Both the position numbers and the translations under genes were made by a program. Below the pieces are notes generated by a model that saw nothing but the letters and a program-made list of their open reading frames with translations, searched no databases and was not told the origin of the DNA. This document shows, piece by piece, positions 8,154-10,386 of a DNA stretch of 10,386 nucleotides (the first letter of the stretch is position 1; each line of letters opens with the position of its first letter). The DNA comes from Yoonia sp. (GTDB lineage Bacteria; Pseudomonadota; Alphaproteobacteria; Rhodobacterales; Rhodobacteraceae): contig JAPKCP010000105.1 in assembly GCA_028822885.1 (NCBI GenBank), forward strand, positions 1-10,386, given 5' to 3'.

Positions 8154-8857
8154 TGGATCGTACCCTAAAAGCCATGTCGCTGATCCTTAGTTATCCGACT
8201 TGTGAGCTGCAGCATGCGATGCCCGAAATCGGAGCCGTTCTGGCTTCGGACACGCGATTAACATCAGCAGCACGTCGGACGTTGCGCCCGCTTGTGGAGG
8301 AGCTTGGCAGTCGCGACATCTACGCGTTGCAAGAGGTCTTTGTCATGTTGTTTGACCGATCACGCACGTTGTCGCTGAATTTGTTCGAACACGTTCACGG
8401 CGAAAGTCGCGATAGGGGCGGTGCGATGGTGTCATTGGTTGAGACGTATCGCGCAGGCGGGTTTGACCCCGTGACGTCCGAATTGCCCGACCATTTGCCA
8501 GTGTTGTTGGAATTCCTGTCCACCTGTCCCTTTGCGGAAGCACAGGACACGCTGGCGGATGCGGCGCAAATTTTTGCGGCCCTGAACGAACGGCTTATTC
8601 GGCGGGAAAGCCCGTATGCGGCTGTGTTTGTCGCCCTTGGGCAGATGGCAGGCGTTAAAGTCGATGGCGCCTCAATCGCTGAAATGCTGGCGCTACCGGA
8701 CGACGATCCCAACGATTTAGACGCATTAGACGAAGTTTGGGAGGACAGCGAAGTTCTATTCGGGCCGGACCCCAATGCAGGCTGCCCGCAGGTGCGCGAT
8801 ATGCTTGGCCGAATGGACACACCCGTAAACCCCACGCCGCGAACCGCGACAGATTAG
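8153..8857 (+). CDS. narJ: Nitrate reductase assembly chaperone NarJ (delta subunit)
   Basis: A cytoplasmic chaperone of the TorD/DmsD/NarJ family. It binds NarG before membrane attachment and is needed for cofactor insertion and for joining NarGH to NarI; it is not part of the final enzyme. The 234 residues are within the usual NarJ length and should be all helical. The family motif LFEHVHGESRDRGGAM lies at residues 77-92, followed by ELPDHLPVLLEFL (110-122). An acidic stretch at about 183-200 leads into W.....VLFG, typical of the NarJ C-terminus. The start overlaps the last base of the narH TGA (TGATG), which suggests coupled translation; starting at GTG 8150 would add one Met. The TAG stop is part of the narI ribosome site. 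Confidence 0.95.
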   Translation: MDRTLKAMSLILSYPTCELQHAMPEIGAVLASDTRLTSAARRTLRPLVEELGSRDIYALQEVFVMLFDRSRTLSLNLFEHVHGESRDRGGAMVSLVETYRAGGFDPVTSELPDHLPVLLEFLSTCPFAEAQDTLADAAQIFAALNERLIRRESPYAAVFVALGQMAGVKVDGASIAEMLALPDDDPNDLDALDEVWEDSEVLFGPDPNAGCPQVRDMLGRMDTPVNPTPRTATD

Positions 8858-8867
8858 GGAGGCGAAA

Positions 8868-9599
8868 ATGAACAATTTTTTCTTTGGTATATTTCCATAC
8901 ATCGCGCTCGGTGTCGGGATCATGGGGACCATCGCACGCTATGACCGCGATCCTTTCACTTGGAAATCATCGTCGTCACAGCTTTTGCGTCGCAACCAGC
9001 TTTGGTGGGGGTCGGTTCTGTTTCACGTCGGTATTCTGGTGATCTTCTTTGGTCATCTGGGTGGTTTGCTGACACCAATCTGGGTATTTGACGCCTTTGG
9101 CATCAGCCACGGTGCCAAACAATTGCTGGCCGTGGTTGCGGGCGGTATCGCCGGCGTGATTGCACTGGTTGGCGCTATTATGCTGTTTCATCGTCGGTGG
9201 ACTGAGCCGCGCATCCGCCAAACGTCGTCCACTTGGGATATTGCAATTCTCGCCATGCTGTTGGCGCAACTTGGGCTAGGTCTGAGCACAGTCGTTGTCT
9301 CGCTTGGGCATTTGGATGGCCACGAAATGGTCAAATTTATGTTTTGGGCACAAGGAATATTCACATTTGACGCAGCCGCCGCCAGTTATATCGCGGACGT
9401 GGCACTGGTGTTCAAGTTGCACCTGTTTCTGGGCCTGACGATAATTCTGGTGTTCCCGTTCACCCGATTGGTTCACATGGTGTCGGGCTTTGCGGCGCCT
9501 GTGCGGTTCTTACTGCGGCCCGGTTATCAGATTGTCCGGTCACGCCGCCAAACACCGCTGAAATCTTCCAAAGCAAACTCAAGGGAGCAAGTAAAATGA
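8868..9599 (+). CDS. narI: Respiratory nitrate reductase, gamma subunit (cytochrome b)
   Basis: Anchors NarGH to the inner membrane, oxidises quinol near the periplasmic side and passes electrons through two b haems to NarH. Five hydrophobic segments are visible, at roughly residues 4-22, 48-70, 85-108, 124-147 and 181-203. His53, His63, His185 and His203 match the haem ligands His56, His66, His187 and His205 of E. coli NarI in spacing and context (LFHVGILVIFFGH; KLHLFLG and RLVHM). At 243 residues it is somewhat longer than the usual 225 or so, owing to a basic cytoplasmic tail after PGYQIVRSRR. The ribosome site AGGGAGG (8856-8862) overlaps the narJ stop and lies five bases before the ATG. 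The TGA overlaps the ATG of the next gene. Confidence 0.97.
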   Translation: MNNFFFGIFPYIALGVGIMGTIARYDRDPFTWKSSSSQLLRRNQLWWGSVLFHVGILVIFFGHLGGLLTPIWVFDAFGISHGAKQLLAVVAGGIAGVIALVGAIMLFHRRWTEPRIRQTSSTWDIAILAMLLAQLGLGLSTVVVSLGHLDGHEMVKFMFWAQGIFTFDAAAASYIADVALVFKLHLFLGLTIILVFPFTRLVHMVSGFAAPVRFLLRPGYQIVRSRRQTPLKSSKANSREQVK

Positions 9600-10386
9600 A
9601 CCGAGCCCTTTTTCCTGATCTTATCATCAATGGCGAACTGGTGCCTCACGTCATCGTGGCCGCGGAAACACAGAACCAAGAAGCGCCCAAAGACAAACCG
9701 GGTATCGCTTGGCGCAAGGCCGTTACTGCGGTCGCGATCCGCACGCTTTTGTTGCAAAAGGCCCGAACCCTAGGGATTACACCAGACTGCCACGAAGTTG
9801 GACCGGGTCGGTTTGAGACTGAAGACGAAGCCCAAATCCGAAGCCTTCTCGAACAGGTGGTCGACGTAAACCTGCCAGATGACGACGACATCAAGGCGGA
9901 ATGGTACAAAGACCCCACGCGGTTTAGATCGCCACCACTTTGGGAAGTGTCCCACATCCTGTGCGCCTGTGATCCGCGCGATGACGCGGGCAGGGGGAGA
10001 GCGTTCAAGCGGGCGGAGACCGTCGCCGCGGCGCTACAAAAGGACCCGAGTGGCTTTGCCGGGATCGTCGCGCGCGTCAGCGACTGTGGATCGAAATCGT
10101 CGGGTGGCGCGTTGGGGCAACTTGGGCCTGGCGATACTGTGCCTGAATTTGAAACCGCCCTGCGGACGCTCCGAAAAGGTACGATTACACCTGAACCAGT
10201 GCTGACTCGTTATGGGTACCACCTTATCCGGATGGATGCGGTTGCGATGGGTGAGGTCCTCCCATTCAAGGCCGTCCGAGAAAGGATATCAGACGCCTTG
10301 GAAAAAGCTGCATGGGCGCGACAGGCCCAAGTTTTCGTCCAACAACTGGTCGACGTCGCTGTGATAGAGGGTGCTGCTCTGAAAAC
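9596..10386 (+). CDS. Parvulin/PpiC-type peptidyl-prolyl cis-trans isomerase, cut by the window end
   Basis: An open frame of 263 codons from ATG 9596, with no stop before the window ends, so the C-terminus is missing or only just out of view. AAGGGAG (9581-9587) lies eight bases upstream, and the ATG overlaps the narI TGA. Residues about 115-215 look like a parvulin domain: SHIL at 119-122, the Gly-rich stretch SSGGALGQLGPGD (168-180), VPEFETAL (182-189), and the final RYGYHLIR (205-212). No signal peptide or membrane segment is seen, unlike periplasmic PpiD, SurA or PrsA, so it should be cytoplasmic. The N-terminal 110 residues are helical and family-variable, reminiscent of NifM-like isomerases that help a partner enzyme mature. 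A PpiC-type gene also follows narI in pseudomonads. A role in NarGHI folding or assembly is inferred from position only. Confidence 0.85.
   Translation, partial: MNRALFPDLIINGELVPHVIVAAETQNQEAPKDKPGIAWRKAVTAVAIRTLLLQKARTLGITPDCHEVGPGRFETEDEAQIRSLLEQVVDVNLPDDDDIKAEWYKDPTRFRSPPLWEVSHILCACDPRDDAGRGRAFKRAETVAAALQKDPSGFAGIVARVSDCGSKSSGGALGQLGPGDTVPEFETALRTLRKGTITPEPVLTRYGYHLIRMDAVAMGEVLPFKAVRERISDALEKAAWARQAQVFVQQLVDVAVIEGAALK

Noticed and set aside
1..10386. CRISPR arrays, insertion sequences, tRNA or rRNA genes, integration sites, defence genes
   Set aside because: None seen. The window is almost fully occupied by one conserved respiratory operon, with only bases 1-145 and gaps of 17 and 10 bases non-coding.

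Overview
The window is one complete respiratory nitrate-reduction operon, all on the + strand: a promoter with an FNR-type box, then narK (a double-length NarK1-NarK2 fusion), narG, narH, narJ, narI and the beginning of a parvulin-type peptidyl-prolyl isomerase gene that runs off the right edge. Gene order, protein sequence and moderately high GC content point to an alphaproteobacterium, most likely of the Rhodobacterales (roseobacter/Paracoccus type). This placement rests on recalled similarity, not on a search.

Layout. Bases 1-145 are non-coding and hold an AT-rich stretch, the dyad TTGATctagGTCAA (36-49), a plausible -10 (72-77), a leader hairpin (94-117) and the narK Shine-Dalgarno. narK (146-2875) carries two 12-helix MFS nitrate/nitrite transporter halves in one polypeptide. 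narG (2893-6633) is the Mo-bis-MGD catalytic subunit, narH (6630-8153) the four-cluster iron-sulfur subunit, narJ (8153-8857) the dedicated chaperone and narI (8868-9599) the dihaem cytochrome b membrane anchor. From 9596 to the window end there is an open frame for a cytoplasmic PpiC/parvulin-like protein.

How it works together. NarK brings nitrate in and exchanges nitrite out. NarI oxidises quinol at the membrane and passes electrons through its two b haems to the NarH clusters, then via the NarG FS0 cluster to the molybdenum site, where nitrate becomes nitrite in the cytoplasm. NarJ, and perhaps the isomerase, helps assemble the enzyme. The genes are tightly packed: overlaps at narG/narH, narH/narJ and narI/isomerase, short gaps of 17 bases (narK/narG) and 10 bases (narJ/narI), and no terminator seen. 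The only promoter found is the one upstream of narK, whose spacing fits anaerobic or nitrate/NO-responsive activation by a Crp/Fnr-family protein.

Nothing here looks like an undescribed system. The points most worth a second look are the isomerase inside the operon, the transporter fusion, and the hairpin in the narK leader.
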